Shown: positions 13,954 through 25,703, numbered from the stretch's first letter. The stretch is DNA of 64,000 bases from Ceratodon purpureus (GCA_014871385.1 CM026426.1:49401263-49465262); one strand, 5' to 3'. The notes: generated by a model from the sequence alone, not told the origin. Numbers and translations: made by a program.

Positions 13954-14181
13954 CCAAGTCATGAGAGCTGGGTTGGTTGGTTTGTGGTGTTGTATCTCAT
14001 TTAATTGGTCCGGGTTCGAACCTGGTTGGGCTCGTTTGAGCGGTGATGTGATACACATGACTTGGTGCTGCTAGTGACTTATCATGGCAGGAAAGTTTGT
14101 TACAACCAACCGGTCCCCTATCCCTTTGAGACACATTGAGCTAGTATGTGGAAAAAAAAAAATAAAAAAAAAAAAAAAAAA
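13954..14181 (+). mobile_element. tRNA-derived SINE with A-rich tail
   Basis: The head has an A-box-like GAGCTGGGTTGG at about 13,964-13,975. A perfect B box, GGTTCGAACCT, follows at 14,013-14,023 with tRNA-like spacing. A 10-bp inverted repeat, CCAAGTCATG (13,954-13,963) with CATGACTTGG (14,056-14,065), encloses this head like an acceptor stem. A non-tRNA body follows, and the element ends in a long A tract at 14,152-14,181. Together this is the standard SINE layout: RNA polymerase III promoter head, body, poly(A). No target duplication was made out. It abuts the 3' end of the LINE-like element on the other strand. Confidence 0.75.
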
Positions 14182-14189
14182 AGTGACTA

Positions 14190-16300
14190 GCAGTGATTGT
14201 TATCACTATTCTCACTTTTTGTTTTGGTGGTGTAGTTGATGAGTTTTGGTTTATTCTGTTGGTATAGGTTGGTTGTTTTCTATTCGGCGTTTATGTAGGA
14301 GGATTGATCCTGCATGTTGAATGGCAATGGTATTGATTGCTTTAAATGTATGTTTTATAGAGTTTTCAGAGAGTTTGAATGTTTTTTTGAGTTCTTGCAT
14401 TGGAGGGATGTGTGTAGTGCCTCGGGCTCCGGCTGTGATAATTATGATGGGATCAACGTTCCAGCCTTGGTTTTTGATGTCGTTAATTAGAGGGAGATAT
14501 TTTATAATGTTTTTGCCAATTGTTTCGGGTGAGAATCTATCATTTGTGTAAGTGAATTCGATAAATTGTATGGTTAAGTTTTTATCGGGGCGGAGGGGGG
14601 GTAAGCTTTGATAGGGAAGGCCTTTAATGCATAGTATATCTGGTTCGAATCTGGCATTGCATTTATATCTTTGTTGATTGCATGTACATGGTAGTAACCA
14701 GGGAGGTACTGTATTTTCTTGTGGATTATTGTTAAAGGTCCCGGCATTCATAAGGGTATAACATCTTGATTTTTGAGAGGATAGTATGAGTTTTCTTAAT
14801 TCCCAGACAGCTTTGTTATATCTTTTTGTACGAAGTGCATGAATGTGGTGGTGTTGGCATAATAATAATACATGGAGCCAGGTATCTGCATCTTGTGTTG
14901 TACAGATAGAGCATGTTTTTGAGGGGAAGCGTTGTATGCCAAAAATTAGTTGTTTACGGACATTACCCATGTATTGTCCAGTTCTGAATTTGAGTATAGC
15001 TATCTTTTGGGAGTCAGTGATTTCTGTGTTTTTCCAAAAGTCATTAGATAGTGTTTTATCAATAATGGGATTAGAGGTCCATTTGTTGATATTCGGAAAT
15101 TTGAATGCTAATTCTGTGAGGTTATTTTCGCGATCATATTTCTTTATATATTCTTCTATGTTGCGGACTAAGCCTTTATCTGGTCGTTTGTTAGGGCCAG
15201 GCCATGTGTCTTTGTGAAAGTAGTAAGGTGTTGTATGTGCAAATTCATGTGGTTTTGCAGCTTTTTGATAATTGCGTTTCATAGTACCGGCTTTTGCTAG
15301 TTTATCAGCTTGTTCATTGCCGTTAATGTTGGAGTGTGCTTTGACTTTATTTATTGTTGTGAGTTGTGTACGGTTTTTTAGGAGCTCGACCATTTCTTGA
15401 AGGATGATTTTATGTGCGTGGTCGTTTTGTTGAGTGGGATGATTGAGTTGTGTGTTGAGAACGTATATGTAGTTGAGACAGTCGGTGAAGATATGTGCGG
15501 GTTCATTTTGATATGTAGTGTTAAGTATTAAAAGCGTTTCGTGTATAGCCATGAGTTCTGCACGAAAACATGTTTGAAGTCCACGTAATCTTTTAGATAT
15601 TTGTATGTCAGGTTTAGATGGGTTGTATATTCCGTAACCAGCTTTTTCTTTTTTCCAATGGCCGTTGTCTGCTTTTTGCGGTGGTAGGAAGGAGCCATCT
15701 GTGTAGTAACTATGTTGTGGTGAAATTTTTTGTGTAGTAGGGATGTTATAGTTAGGTATGGGTGGTGTGAGATGATGTTGGGGGTTTTGGTATTAGGGGT
15801 ATACTGATGTGGTCCATTTTTTATTTTTGTTGACTTGGGTGTGTAGTGGCGTTGGTGGTATAATTTGTGTGTGGTATTGTGGGATGTGTAGATTATCTAG
15901 GGTTGAATTTAGTGTATTCAGTTGGTTTAAATTAATCAAATTGTTGTTTTGGTGATGAATACACCATATATGTAGGGCTAATTGTTCAGGGTTTGTTTTT
16001 TCAGTGAGAGGTGTTGGTTTGTCGTATTTAATGGTATCAGCAGCGAAGTGGATTAAAGCGTGTGTGTCTGGGTAGGGGTTGTATAGGGTGTCAGATTTTG
16101 GTACCATTTGGGATCTGGAAGAGTGATGATGGTGATGGTGGTGGAATTTTGTTTTGTTGCTAAGCATGCCCAGTGTCTGGCTTGTTGGGCTGTTGTAGCG
16201 TTGTGGGGGTGAGCATATCCAATGCCTTTCCATTTGTATTCGAAGGCAGTGCCTAATGATCCAAATTTTTTTTCTCTTGCATCCGGCGACCACATTTTGG
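14190..16300 (-). mobile_element. LINE-like retroelement, 3' part of ORF (MTase-like, RNase H, CCHC, endonuclease-like)
   Basis: Reading leftward, the first part (about 16,295-16,060) has FGSLGTAFEYKWKG, YAHPH and a later ITLPDPKWY. This resembles the Dam-like adenine methyltransferase domain found in some retroelements (inference). Next comes an RNase H domain with all four acidic positions: YTDGS, RAELMAI, FTDCLN and NEQADKLA. A CCHC finger follows (C-x2-C-x9-H-x4-C, within CSICTTQDADTWLHVLLLC). The last ~200 residues hold PDILCIKG, then FIEFTYTND and KYLPLI, a PD-(D/E)xK-like arrangement like the restriction-like endonuclease of R2/Dualen-type LINEs. Reverse transcriptase is not in the window copy, so it is 5'-truncated. 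It is broken, with about two breaks. The RNase H and finger calls are firm; the flanking domain calls are tentative. Confidence 0.75.
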
Positions 16301-17089
16301 TTGCCTGGGAGTTTAGGGGTTAACGACCAACTTCAAAAACAAAACTTACGCATTGGAGTCAACCTCCGCAGTGTACGGTCTCAACTTTGTTCAATCATCT
16401 GCAAAGACACAAAGAAAAATTGAAAACAATGAGAGCTCCTCAAAGGGAGGAAGGGTGTTGGCTTTCTCTTATTTGCTTTTAGTTAAACCCTAATTAGGGC
16501 TGCCCACCCGATCTATGACACGCGTCGCGATCTAGGAGTTAGTTAAGTAGTTAGTCTTGTATATATACTCAAGTATACAATGTTTTTTAATTCATTCATT
16601 TGAATCAGTCCCTCGAGACCATTTCGCAACACGTTCAAGTGATCCGATCTTTCTAATCCGAATGCATTAAGTTTTTGCCAAGTGCCCTACCTCTCAGTCT
16701 ACGATCGACTACACTTCGCTGTAGAGATTTCTATACGCACTCTGCAAGTTAGTGTAGTAGTTGTTCCCGCCCTAGAAGCCTTAGCAGCGTCGACAATAAA
16801 TCTCATTTTCATCACATCATTCCGCTCTGTCTAATTCATACTCCTCTAACGGTGCAAGCACATTGGCACATAGATCACTGGTTTATCACAAAAATCAAAC
16901 AACCATATTCAACCCCTACAGAAGTCCAACAACACCGAACTGACCCCATCTACTGACAAAGCATTCCACTACCATCGCTAAAGTACTTCTAGTAGGTACT
17001 CTACGTTCCATATAACCCAAGAATGCTGCTTGGTGCCACATGCCGCAAAGTCCTCTATGACAACGATGTCCTTTTGTTTCGCGGCGTAC
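16301..17089. other. Non-coding stretch between the LINE-like element and CACTA-1
   Basis: No supported gene. Around 16,550-16,650 there is TATATATACTCAAGTATACA followed by a CA-rich, LTR-promoter-like passage. I could not find paired ends, so no LTR is called. Confidence 0.4.
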
Positions 17090-17105
17090 CACTGGTGGAA
17101 ACCTG
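17090..17105 (+). repeat. CACTA-1 left terminal inverted repeat
   Basis: CACTGGTGGAAACCTG, preceded by TAC. It pairs with the right end at 31,375-31,390. The adjoining subterminal DNA (17,106-17,860) is GC-rich with CCGGG words (CACCGGGCC, GCCCGGGG, CCCCGGG). Confidence 0.6.
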
Positions 17106-17862
17106 TCCGAGGCAACGGGTGGGTTGCGACGGTGAGTACCATGTGCGTCGTAGGTCAGAGGTTGGGCGTCCAATCACAAGCATCGGCCAATCAGAATACA
17201 GTATGCAGCGACTTCGACTACATATAGAGTGGCGCGCACTGTTCGACAGTTCACCGGGCCCCTGTTCTGGAGAGGGAGTAATTCCGTTTACTGACGCCTC
17301 CCTTCGCCACTGCCCGGGGTCACATTTTTTTCCTCAAACATTGGACACGTGTTGAGGGCAGTTGCTCGAGTGGATGGAGTAGAATGGAAGGATCTTTCTA
17401 AGCGACAGAGTCTCTCCTTCGTTGAAGTTCGGATGATTTTCCACCCCGGGAAGAAGGGAATCACTTTTTTCTCCTGTGTTCAGTTCTGGGGTTAATTTGC
17501 GGGAGGTGTGACGTCGTCATGACTGTGTTTATTAGATGATTTCGTTCATTCGTATCAGTGTCGACAATTCGTTCATTCGATTGACTGTGTAACACGAAAC
17601 GATACATCTTTGAATCCATATCAACATATTCCTCAAAAAGTCGCACATTAACAAGAGTTTGGAAACCTCGGTAATCTGTCTCCTGCTTCATTTGCTGCTC
17701 TACGTACAAAATGTTCTCTTCCTGATCTACTCTGAGCTAGCTTAGTCCAGAGAGCATACCCTGGTTAACATCATCGTTGTTCGGTAACACACAGTCGGCA
17801 AGGTGGAGAACTATAGGTAATACAGACAGAGAATTGAACGTCAAGGATCTGAAGTGCACGCA

Positions 17863-20800
17863 TTACACTCCAAGGAGATCCCAGTCATTGTCATCTTCGT
17901 ATTCGTTGTCATCGTAGTGTGAATCTGCTTCTTCCCTCGTCATGTGAACATCCAGCTCCTGCACACGAGCAAGGGGAACTTGTCTCGGTTGCTCCCCAAT
18001 ATCACCGGTATCTGAAGCGTTGCCTCCTCCCGCGGATGCTCCAGCTATGTTTTCCATGGCAGTATCAGCTGGGTTATGGCCGAATGCTGAATTGGAGTCT
18101 CCGAATATGCGTCGCACCCTTGGTTCGTGTCTTAACACGATTTTCCAATCCGGAGTGACTACATCCTCCATGAAGAAGACCTGTTCAGCGTTTAGTGGTA
18201 ATATGTATGGATTTATGCGACCTTGTCCTCCTCGAACGCCTAGCTTGCACATCCAAAATCCCATCCGATCTTTCCTCAAGGACTCTTGATTAACCCACTC
18301 CACTTTCATAACTACAATATTCCAACCTGAAAAAGACACTCGGTAAATGCCCTTCACAACCCCTACCTCGATACTATTGACGCGACTTTCGCTGACGGGT
18401 GTGCATACACCAGAGTCATAAGTAGCATAGGCTCTCGCGGATTCGTCGTCAAAACACCGATATAAGGCACCATACGCCCACATGTAGGCATACGACTCCG
18501 CCATTGCGGATGTCATGGTCGACAATTGGATTAATTTCTCATCTAACGGGAAATCTGCTGTCCGAAGCTGTTGCACATGCACTCGTAGCCAATCTGAAAA
18601 TGGATCCATCTGTGCCAAATGCTCGGGGTAGGATACGAGACGCCCTGAATTACGGCGATGGTGCATAGCTCTGTACGCTTGTCTGTACGAGTTCCGGTCC
18701 TCTTTCAAAGAATTGTATTCCCTGTAGGGGCAACATGTGCATCAGTTCATGTGGTAATACCGCACTGTAATGCATGGACTAACAAGTGCAAACATAAAAA
18801 CTGTGGAAAAATATCTTACTCTAGCAATTCGGCTGTGTACTCGGAGTGTGTGATCACATACTCATGTATGTCATGGACCTCGTCTTCTGAGAGCGTGATG
18901 GTTTTAAATTTTCCCATCACTAATTCTCCTGAGTCACGCAACTCTTCCTCGGAATCCCAAATCCTTCTACGAGAATGTGGAAAATCAGCAAAGTACTCCG
19001 TGCCAAAAGACAGAGCCTCGTCATCCCTGTATCATGAAGCCATGCTCGCTTCGGGTCGGGCCATGTTACGGACGTAGCCAGCAAGAACGCCCATATAACG
19101 TTCAATGGGATAGCACTAGGGTCCGTGAATGGGTCCACATTGTTGTAATTCTTCTACCAAGTGCACTGTGAGGTGAGTCATGATGTCGAAGAAACTAGGT
19201 GGAAAATACTGCTCGAAGAGACACAAGGTTTCTGCTGTAAAATCCATGAGTCCTGGAATCGCGATGGGGTCAATTACTTTAGAACATATGCGTCGGAACA
19301 CCATGCCCATTCTGATCACCGCGTTCCTCGGACCTAGTTGAAGGCTGCCTCTGATGGCTGCCGGCATGAGCTGCTGCAGCAAAACGTGATGGTCGTGCAA
19401 CTTGAGACCATCCAATCTATCCTTTCCAGCATGCTTCTGTAGCGACGATGCCAATCTCGTTGGAGTGGTAGTATTAGCCAAAACTCTAAGAAAGGCTCTC
19501 TGCTCGGAATTAGATAGTACATAAGGTGCTCTCGGTTGAATGTATGTCTCTGAGTTCGGCCTGGGTTGTAGCCAGAGGTTTGGCATGACACCTGCTTGCT
19601 CCATGTCTTTCCTAACCTCTTCTGTATCGTTGTCACCGAAGATGTGCTTGACACTGTTTGCTGAGATATTACGCTCTGTGTGCATCACGTCCACAAGGTG
19701 ACGGATAGGTAGGTCCTGCATTCCAATATATATTTAGTGAGATGAGGTACTGTCTCTCCACATATTGCACCTACCGATTGACAAGACAAAGTGCGCAGCG
19801 ACACAAAGAAATCAATGACTGCAAAAGGGGAGGGTTCGGAAAAGTACCTTCCAGTAGGGAAGACGATACAGGATTGACACCCTGTTCACTCCATATTTTC
19901 TTGCGGGGTCTGACGTTTTCGGAGTTCCTCCATTGTATAAAAAGGTTGCACGAATCCTGCCATGCCGAACAGTGCACGCACCAGTCGGTCGGGTTGGTGC
20001 AACAGAATGATCTACAGATCCACCGAAGTTTACAGAGTCATTTCGAAGGGGGTGGTTCCTGGATAACCACTTCCGGTATTGGAAGCAAGAGTAAATGTTC
20101 TTCTTCAGTGCAATAGAACGTCGAGAGATTGTGAATTCGGCGCAACAGGGACAACCAACGTACCCTTTTGTGACCTGACCTGACACCACGCCATATGCGG
20201 GGAAGTCATGCAGCGTCCACATAAGGATGGCCCTCAAATTGAATGATGGCTGGTCTTGGTATCGGGAGGCATCTACCGTAGGGACACCAATTGGCTGCCA
20301 TAGACTTAACAATTCTTCAAGGAGCGGCTCCAGAAAGATGTCAAAACAAGATCCTGTAACAGAGTGAGGACCTGGAATGATCATGCTGAGAATAAGAAAT
20401 CCCTTCTTGGTGCTCAACCAAGGAGGGACATTGTAGTTGATGATTACAACTGGCTAAGTCGACCACGTTGATCGTTTAAGGCTGAAGGGGTTCAATCCGT
20501 CGGTTGCAAGGCCCAGCCTTACGTTCCTGTGCTCCGATGAGAATGTCTCGTCAAGTCTGTCAATGAACTCCCATTGTGGACTATCTGCAGCGTGCCTCAT
20601 CTTCCCATCTTGGCTTCTATTCTTGATGTGCCAGGTTTGTAATTCTGCAAGCTTCGGAGTGCTGTATATCCGTTGCAGACGCGAAATTAGCGGGAAGTAA
20701 CGTAGCACTTTGCATGGGACTCTGGAACTTCCCATGCGTTTGTATCTGGGAGCCCTGCACCCCTCCTTCGTACATTGGTCCCTCTGTTCATTGTCTCCCC

Positions 20801-21861
20801 GGTACAGCATGCAATTGTTTGGACAAACATCTATGTCTTGATGTTGAAGTCCAAGCTTGCGTAACAGTTTAGTTGCCGCATACTCGCTTGGTGGGAGAGT
20901 ATTAATCTCGGGAAGGATAGCGTTCTTTAACAATGTGAACAGCTCCGTGATGAAAGAACTAGTGCATTTGTGTGTTCGACATGCTTGGAGCAAAATCATC
21001 GTCGCGCTCAGACTGCTCATACGTGATCCTGCGTACAAGAGAGTGTGGGAGCTCTCCTCTAGCATCTGTTGAGCGGCATCAACATCTGCTTCCTGTGATG
21101 CGTCCGCTGGAATTTCATGCCTCACGACAGGTTCTTCGCTACACACCGGACTTTTGGGTGGATCATGCTCAATAGCAGCCTCATTCTCAACGAGCAACGC
21201 TTGTTCATCTGCCAGCCGGGTAACCTCTGCGTACCTACTGAAGGCGTTCTGGACAAGTCCTGTCATGTTTAGATTAGCGTCGGTTTTAGCTGAAGCCTCC
21301 CGAAGCAGTCTTGCCCTTCCGAATCTACCGTACTCGTCCTGGATATGAGAGTCCCATTCGTCATCGGAACTGTCAGGTGGAATTCGCTGCAGAGGAACCC
21401 CCGATAATTTACCAGAACTCATAATTAAGAATTTGGCGGGTTATGTAATACAGTTCATATAACCGGTACAATACATCTCTGCCGAAGCAACGTTGCATCA
21501 TGTGTGTGGCCCGTGGGGGATAGCAGTCTAAAAAATCGCACAATTTCTATGCCTTCGGAAGGGAAGTGTGGGACTATTTTTGGAATTTGTATGTTTTATC
21601 CTAATTTTCAAGAGATGGCAGAATGGAATGTACCTGAGTTCGTCCCCTATAGTAAGGATGCCTCCCAAAGACGTTAAGATGTCTCACAGACATTGCAGGC
21701 GATCGTTTTGACGCTGGAGATCCGACACAAATGTTACATTTACACCGAATAAGAACTAAGTTGTTAGTCTGTGCCCACGCCATTTCCCGTCTGAGCAGCT
21801 TCGCGTCCTGGTTTGCTATTCGCATTACGTCCATGCACGTTTGCCTGCCCGGGTTGGGCAT
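17863..21861 (-). pseudogene. CACTA-1 TNP2 transposase gene (Transposase_21, DUF4218, DUF4216)
   Basis: Catalytic transposase of the element. The first exon (21,861-21,634) has a C-x-C-x2-C finger followed by HLNVFGRHPYYRG, then donor CAG|GTACAT. The main exon carries VCPNNCMLYRGD, VLRYFPLISRLQRIY, RNVRLGLATDGLNPF and DFPAYGVVSGQVTKGY, all diagnostic of Transposase_21. LPYWK is spliced (intron 19,847-19,716) to DLPIRHLVDVMHTE, then LKLHDHHVLLQQLMP (DUF4218). A 98-bp phase-2 intron (18,819-18,722) precedes the DUF4216 region with NAEQVFFMEDVVTPDWKIVL and an acidic tail. Three in-frame nonsense codons are seen: TAG at 20,454-20,456 and TAG at 19,116-19,118, both where the family has Trp, and TGA at 19,032-19,034 where it has Gly. 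No frameshift was noticed, so inactivation is recent relative to the other copies. Confidence 0.85.
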
Positions 21862-22893
21862 GACTCGTTCCTCCAGAGTAGCACTGGCAGATATTTAGCA
21901 GCAACATAGATCAGAGTCATTGACTCAAGTGATTCTAAATAGACAGCGGTGCATAAACAAAGCAGAGTTTATGGACAATTAAAAAAGTTGAAATCCAGGA
22001 ATTAAGCAGACACCGTGAGCATGCCATTCTAACAGCCCGTGGCTATGGACAAAGAGCGCTAACATTTGAAGCACCCCTGACTGTAATAACAAATTTAACG
22101 ACACATTAGATGAAAGAGCTAGGGTTAAGAATACCTCGCCATCAAGTCCCGCTTCTTCTTGAGTTATTGCAAGAGTCGCTACGTAATGACGATAACTCCG
22201 TGCGCTAAACAACTGCAAGGGTTTAGCTTTGCAGTTCCGTGAGCGTGGAATTTGACTTTGAATCTTAACAAATAGCACTTTCTTTGACAATGTATGCATA
22301 CCGGCTCCACATATACAACCCCCAGGAGGTGATTTGACACTGAAAACGCCTTCTCAGACTCAACGTTCAATACGAAATAAGAGGGCCATGGTCGTCCGAA
22401 GACCTTACGTAACCTTCGTAGATGGACAGAATATACCCTTCACTCTCCAACGCGATATTTCTGGACGTGACCACCTGCCGCATTGTCTAAAATCGTGACC
22501 ACCTGCTACCTGTGCGGGCTAATTTGGTGCTTACACGATTCCCTTATGTTCATGAACGTCTTCGTGGTGCAATGAGATCCACATTGTGATAAGTTTGGTA
22601 GGCACCGTTGTGCCTATAATAACAAGCCGCCACAGCGCTCTAAACCAGGCATACGTCAGACATTCCACAAGCATCGCTTGCGTCTAAAGGATCGGATCAT
22701 TCTTTCCTTAGCTAAGTTGGCCCATATTAGGGTGGAAAGGGTTCTGGCTATGGCGGCTGGTAATCTAACATAATCTTTGACAAAACGAGCTTCCTAATCT
22801 GCGAACAAGATAAATCCTAAACGGTACATTGTGCCACATGATCGTTGAAGTAGTACAGAAATCCGGGTAGCTTAGATTCCTTTGAGCTATAAT

Positions 22894-23496
22894 ATGGTGC
22901 ACATATGCCACCAAGTCCCAATGAGAAGCAGTGCGTTCAATCGAGTGAGTGTGGACATGGCCGAACCTGTCGAAGCCAACGGTAGTTCTCACTGGAGATC
23001 GGAGTGGAAGTGCAACCGTTTGCGATTATCGCCATGGATGTTAGACTGTCTGACTTTAGAATTTGAGGACAACCTGCATGGAATGCACGACGAATGTCAC
23101 TGTCTATGTGGTAGGTGCTATCAGCTAACGTGGTTGCGTAAACCACAGCACTGTAAATGCAGGGGTTGGCAGAAAAAGAGATACCTAGGTTTGGACGATC
23201 GGATCAGAACTCGCAGGAGAATGTGCCGTTGTAATCCCGCCAAAAAGGTAAAATGGATGGCATGGTTTTGTAACAGATGCACGGAGGTCTGCGAGATGAT
23301 TGTGTCTGCCCCATGCGTAAGAAGACGCCAAGCAGACGATGCAGTCCTGGACGACCTCGAAGAACGCGTGGCTGCAGGGTATACTACAAGCGGAAGCTCG
23401 GTGGAAAAGTCCGACAGTACATCGTATCGAGGAACTTCACCTGACTACAGCAGCGGAGAAGACACAAGCGAAGAAGAGATTAGCTCAGGCATGTAG
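22894..23496 (+). CDS. Cysteine-rich putative zinc-binding protein, CACTA-1 cargo
   Basis: An open frame of about 200 codons, divergent from TNP2, not recognised. I place the start at the ATG at 22,894; an internal ATG before AEPVEAN is an alternative. The middle is dense in paired cysteines: CHCLCGRC, HCKCRGW, CRCNP, FCNRC, then two more, interleaved with Arg/Lys-rich stretches (RIRTRRR, KKVKW). The C-terminal ~60 residues are Ser/Asp/Glu-rich and end in DTSEEEISSG. This suggests a zinc-binding, possibly nucleic-acid-binding protein with an acidic tail. It lies inside CACTA-1 and has no counterpart in CACTA-2. No signal peptide is evident. Function unknown. Confidence 0.5.
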   Translation: MVHICHQVPMRSSAFNRVSVDMAEPVEANGSSHWRSEWKCNRLRLSPWMLDCLTLEFEDNLHGMHDECHCLCGRCYQLTWLRKPQHCKCRGWQKKRYLGLDDRIRTRRRMCRCNPAKKVKWMAWFCNRCTEVCEMIVSAPCVRRRQADDAVLDDLEERVAAGYTTSGSSVEKSDSTSYRGTSPDYSSGEDTSEEEISSGM

Positions 23497-23499
23497 GTT

Positions 23500-24396
23500 T
23501 ATTGGTAGTTTTATGTTAGGGATACTGATCGTGGTCGTAGAAGTCATGAAAACACAGGTTCCGTTAAAAATGTATGTGCCTCCATAAAAGTGAACTTATC
23601 ATAATTTTACGGCATTCCAAAATATGTATAAAATTATATGAAATTATGAATGTTGTGGTTGTAAAAAGATAAGACATATGTTTCACATGCAATATTTTTT
23701 TAACTGTTTAAAGGTAATTCTTGATTGATTCTTCTTTCTTCTTTATTATAAATAAAAAGAGGGTGTGGCATATGCCCCTCCCCCCCTTGGCTTTATTTAT
23801 TTAGAGTTGACTAAAGGGTGTGTCATATGCCTCACCCATTTTTTCATCTTTTTATCTTTTTATTATATCATATTTAGATGAAAAAAAAACTAAATGTACC
23901 ATAAACTTAATAATTTAATATTCAAAAATAATCCCTCAAAAAAAACGCACATGGTTATGTCCACTTTTAACAGAACCGATGTTTGAAATCAACTCAGGTC
24001 CCTTCTACATGTTTCATGTGGAATGGAATTCCGTTGGTGCACATTTAAAACCTCGCGGTTCACGGTTAGAGCGGGATTAGGATAGCTAATACTAGTAATC
24101 ATCACCAAGGTTTTGAGCAACCAATATTCATATAACTATTGATCTTCATAAGGGTCTGCAATAAAGGGAGTTGATCAATTTTGATAACGTATCTAATGTT
24201 ATGTCTCTTCACTAGGACGACAAAAATAAGTGTTGGTACGCTGAATTTATGGCTACAAAAACATCAATCCGCTGTGCAAAAATCTCACTACATCTTCTCA
24301 AAGGGCCACTCTTCTCGCTCAGACGTTGCAAGCACCGAGGATCGGAGCACCTCTGGTCAAGACTAACATCATCTGTGTTGCAATTTGATCTGGGAG
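23500..24396. other. Non-coding gap inside CACTA-1
   Basis: AT-rich spacer between the two plus-strand cargo genes. It contains the phrase GGGTGTG-CATATGCC twice (near 23,761 and 23,817, the second as GTGTGTCATATGCC) and purine runs. The downstream end may hold the promoter or a 5' UTR exon of the coiled-coil gene; nothing is certain. Confidence 0.35.
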
Positions 24397-25703
24397 ATGG
24401 AGCGCTCTAAGGATCAATGGGCGGAATGGTTTCGCGATTGCATGCTCCTCAATGGACATGGTTTCTTGCCAGGTGATCCTTCCACCCGCGACATCTTCGG
24501 CCGGAAGGAAGTACTGGACCACTGGGGTCCTGCAGTAGAGATCACAGAGGGCGCAGGAGCTCCATGTCGAGGATATGAATTACGCGAAGAGGATGGAGAA
24601 GTGTATAACCTTTACGTGACAGAATTGTTCGAACGTGTGCATCAACGGACATTGCTTTCCCGAGTTCTCCCTTACCATTTTGCCCGCGGTGTTGCTGTAG
24701 AGGCTAGTGGTGGGGCGGTGAACTGGGTAGCGTTTGCCATCACTAGGTGTTTTCCGAGACACAAAAGAAGTCCATTTATTCCTGCCACACGGTTCGCCAA
24801 CGTCAACGCACCACTGCCTTGGACCTACAAGAAGGTGTTGCCAGAGGCAGCCACCGACAGAGCTGGACCTCCCGTGACATCCGCACCTGTGAGTACATGA
24901 ACCTCCTGATTTCTATTGTAGTACTGAGACGCATGTCCTGTGTGATTGCATCCTTTACTCTGTCATGCTATTCTTCATAGAATTCAGATGCTCAAATATT
25001 TCAATGGACCTCCTCTGTTTCTTTGTAGGTAATAACCCCGAAAGAGGAGGTCGATGATAAAACAGAGGATGGGCACACGAGAAATAGCGTTCCCGCACAG
25101 GAAATACTGGCGCCAAACATTCTGCAGAACAAATGTGTTTGTATTGCAGACTCTTGCGTTGCGAAGGGGCTTCACATTATCACCGAGGATGTAGTAGCAG
25201 CTGCGCGACGGAAGAAGAGGAAGGTACACGCTGATTTCGCAGCCACTGCAGCAGATATCGAGGCCATCAAGAAATCCCTGACAATCGAGCAGGACAAGGT
25301 GATCATCGCCAGAGACAAACACGCCGCCATGGTCCTGCACCATCGCCGAGCCGAGGAGCACTTCACAAAATCTGTTGAAATAGAGAAGTCGACCTCGAAT
25401 CAATTGGCAGAAATATTATCAGAGAACTCCAATTCACAATCTATTCAGGACCTTCGCTCCCTCGCAAAGGCAAGCCGGACAATCCGTAATTCTGCTACAG
25501 CTGAACTTGATCGACTGACGCGAAAAATGAAATTTGTGAAAGCAAACCTTCGAGCGGCACGGGCTCGGGTGGAAGAAATGGTGAATAAGTACGAGGAGCT
25601 GATTACACGACGTGACAAAGCGTCCGAGACTCTGAAACGTGAGGATACTCTTATGAGCGCTGTCACGGAGTTCATGCAGAACGAGAAGGGGGGACCGAAT
25701 TAG
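24397..25703 (+). CDS. Two-exon coiled-coil protein with nuclear localisation signal, CACTA-1 cargo
   Basis: Exon 1 runs from the ATG at 24,397 (MERSKDQWAEWF) to 24,888 (…TSAP), followed by donor GTGAGT. Acceptor TTTGTAG precedes exon 2 at 25,029 (VITPKEEV…), which ends at the TAG near 25,703. The join is phase 0 and the whole ~389-codon frame is open, unlike the transposase genes beside it. The N-terminal half is globular and unrecognised. Exon 2 has a basic cluster, RRKKRKV, typical of a nuclear localisation signal. About 150 residues of heptad-rich Lys/Glu/Ala helix follow (for example AIKKSLTIEQDKVIIARDK and ARVEEMVNKYEELITRRDK), a coiled coil. Possible roles are a DNA-bound scaffold or regulator of the element. 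I do not recognise the family. Confidence 0.6.

Noticed and set aside
13954-14065. A tRNA gene
   Set aside because: A and B boxes and a pairing stem exist, but the folded part is about 112 nt, lacks a proper anticodon arm and is followed by a SINE body and A tail.
16053-16150. A His-rich (HHHHHHH) protein segment
   Set aside because: It is an out-of-frame reading of the LINE-like ORF through an ATG/GTG repeat (TGATGGTGATGG).
16301-16700. A solo LTR with a TATA-like region near 16,550
   Set aside because: No paired TG…CA boundaries, duplication or second LTR could be found.
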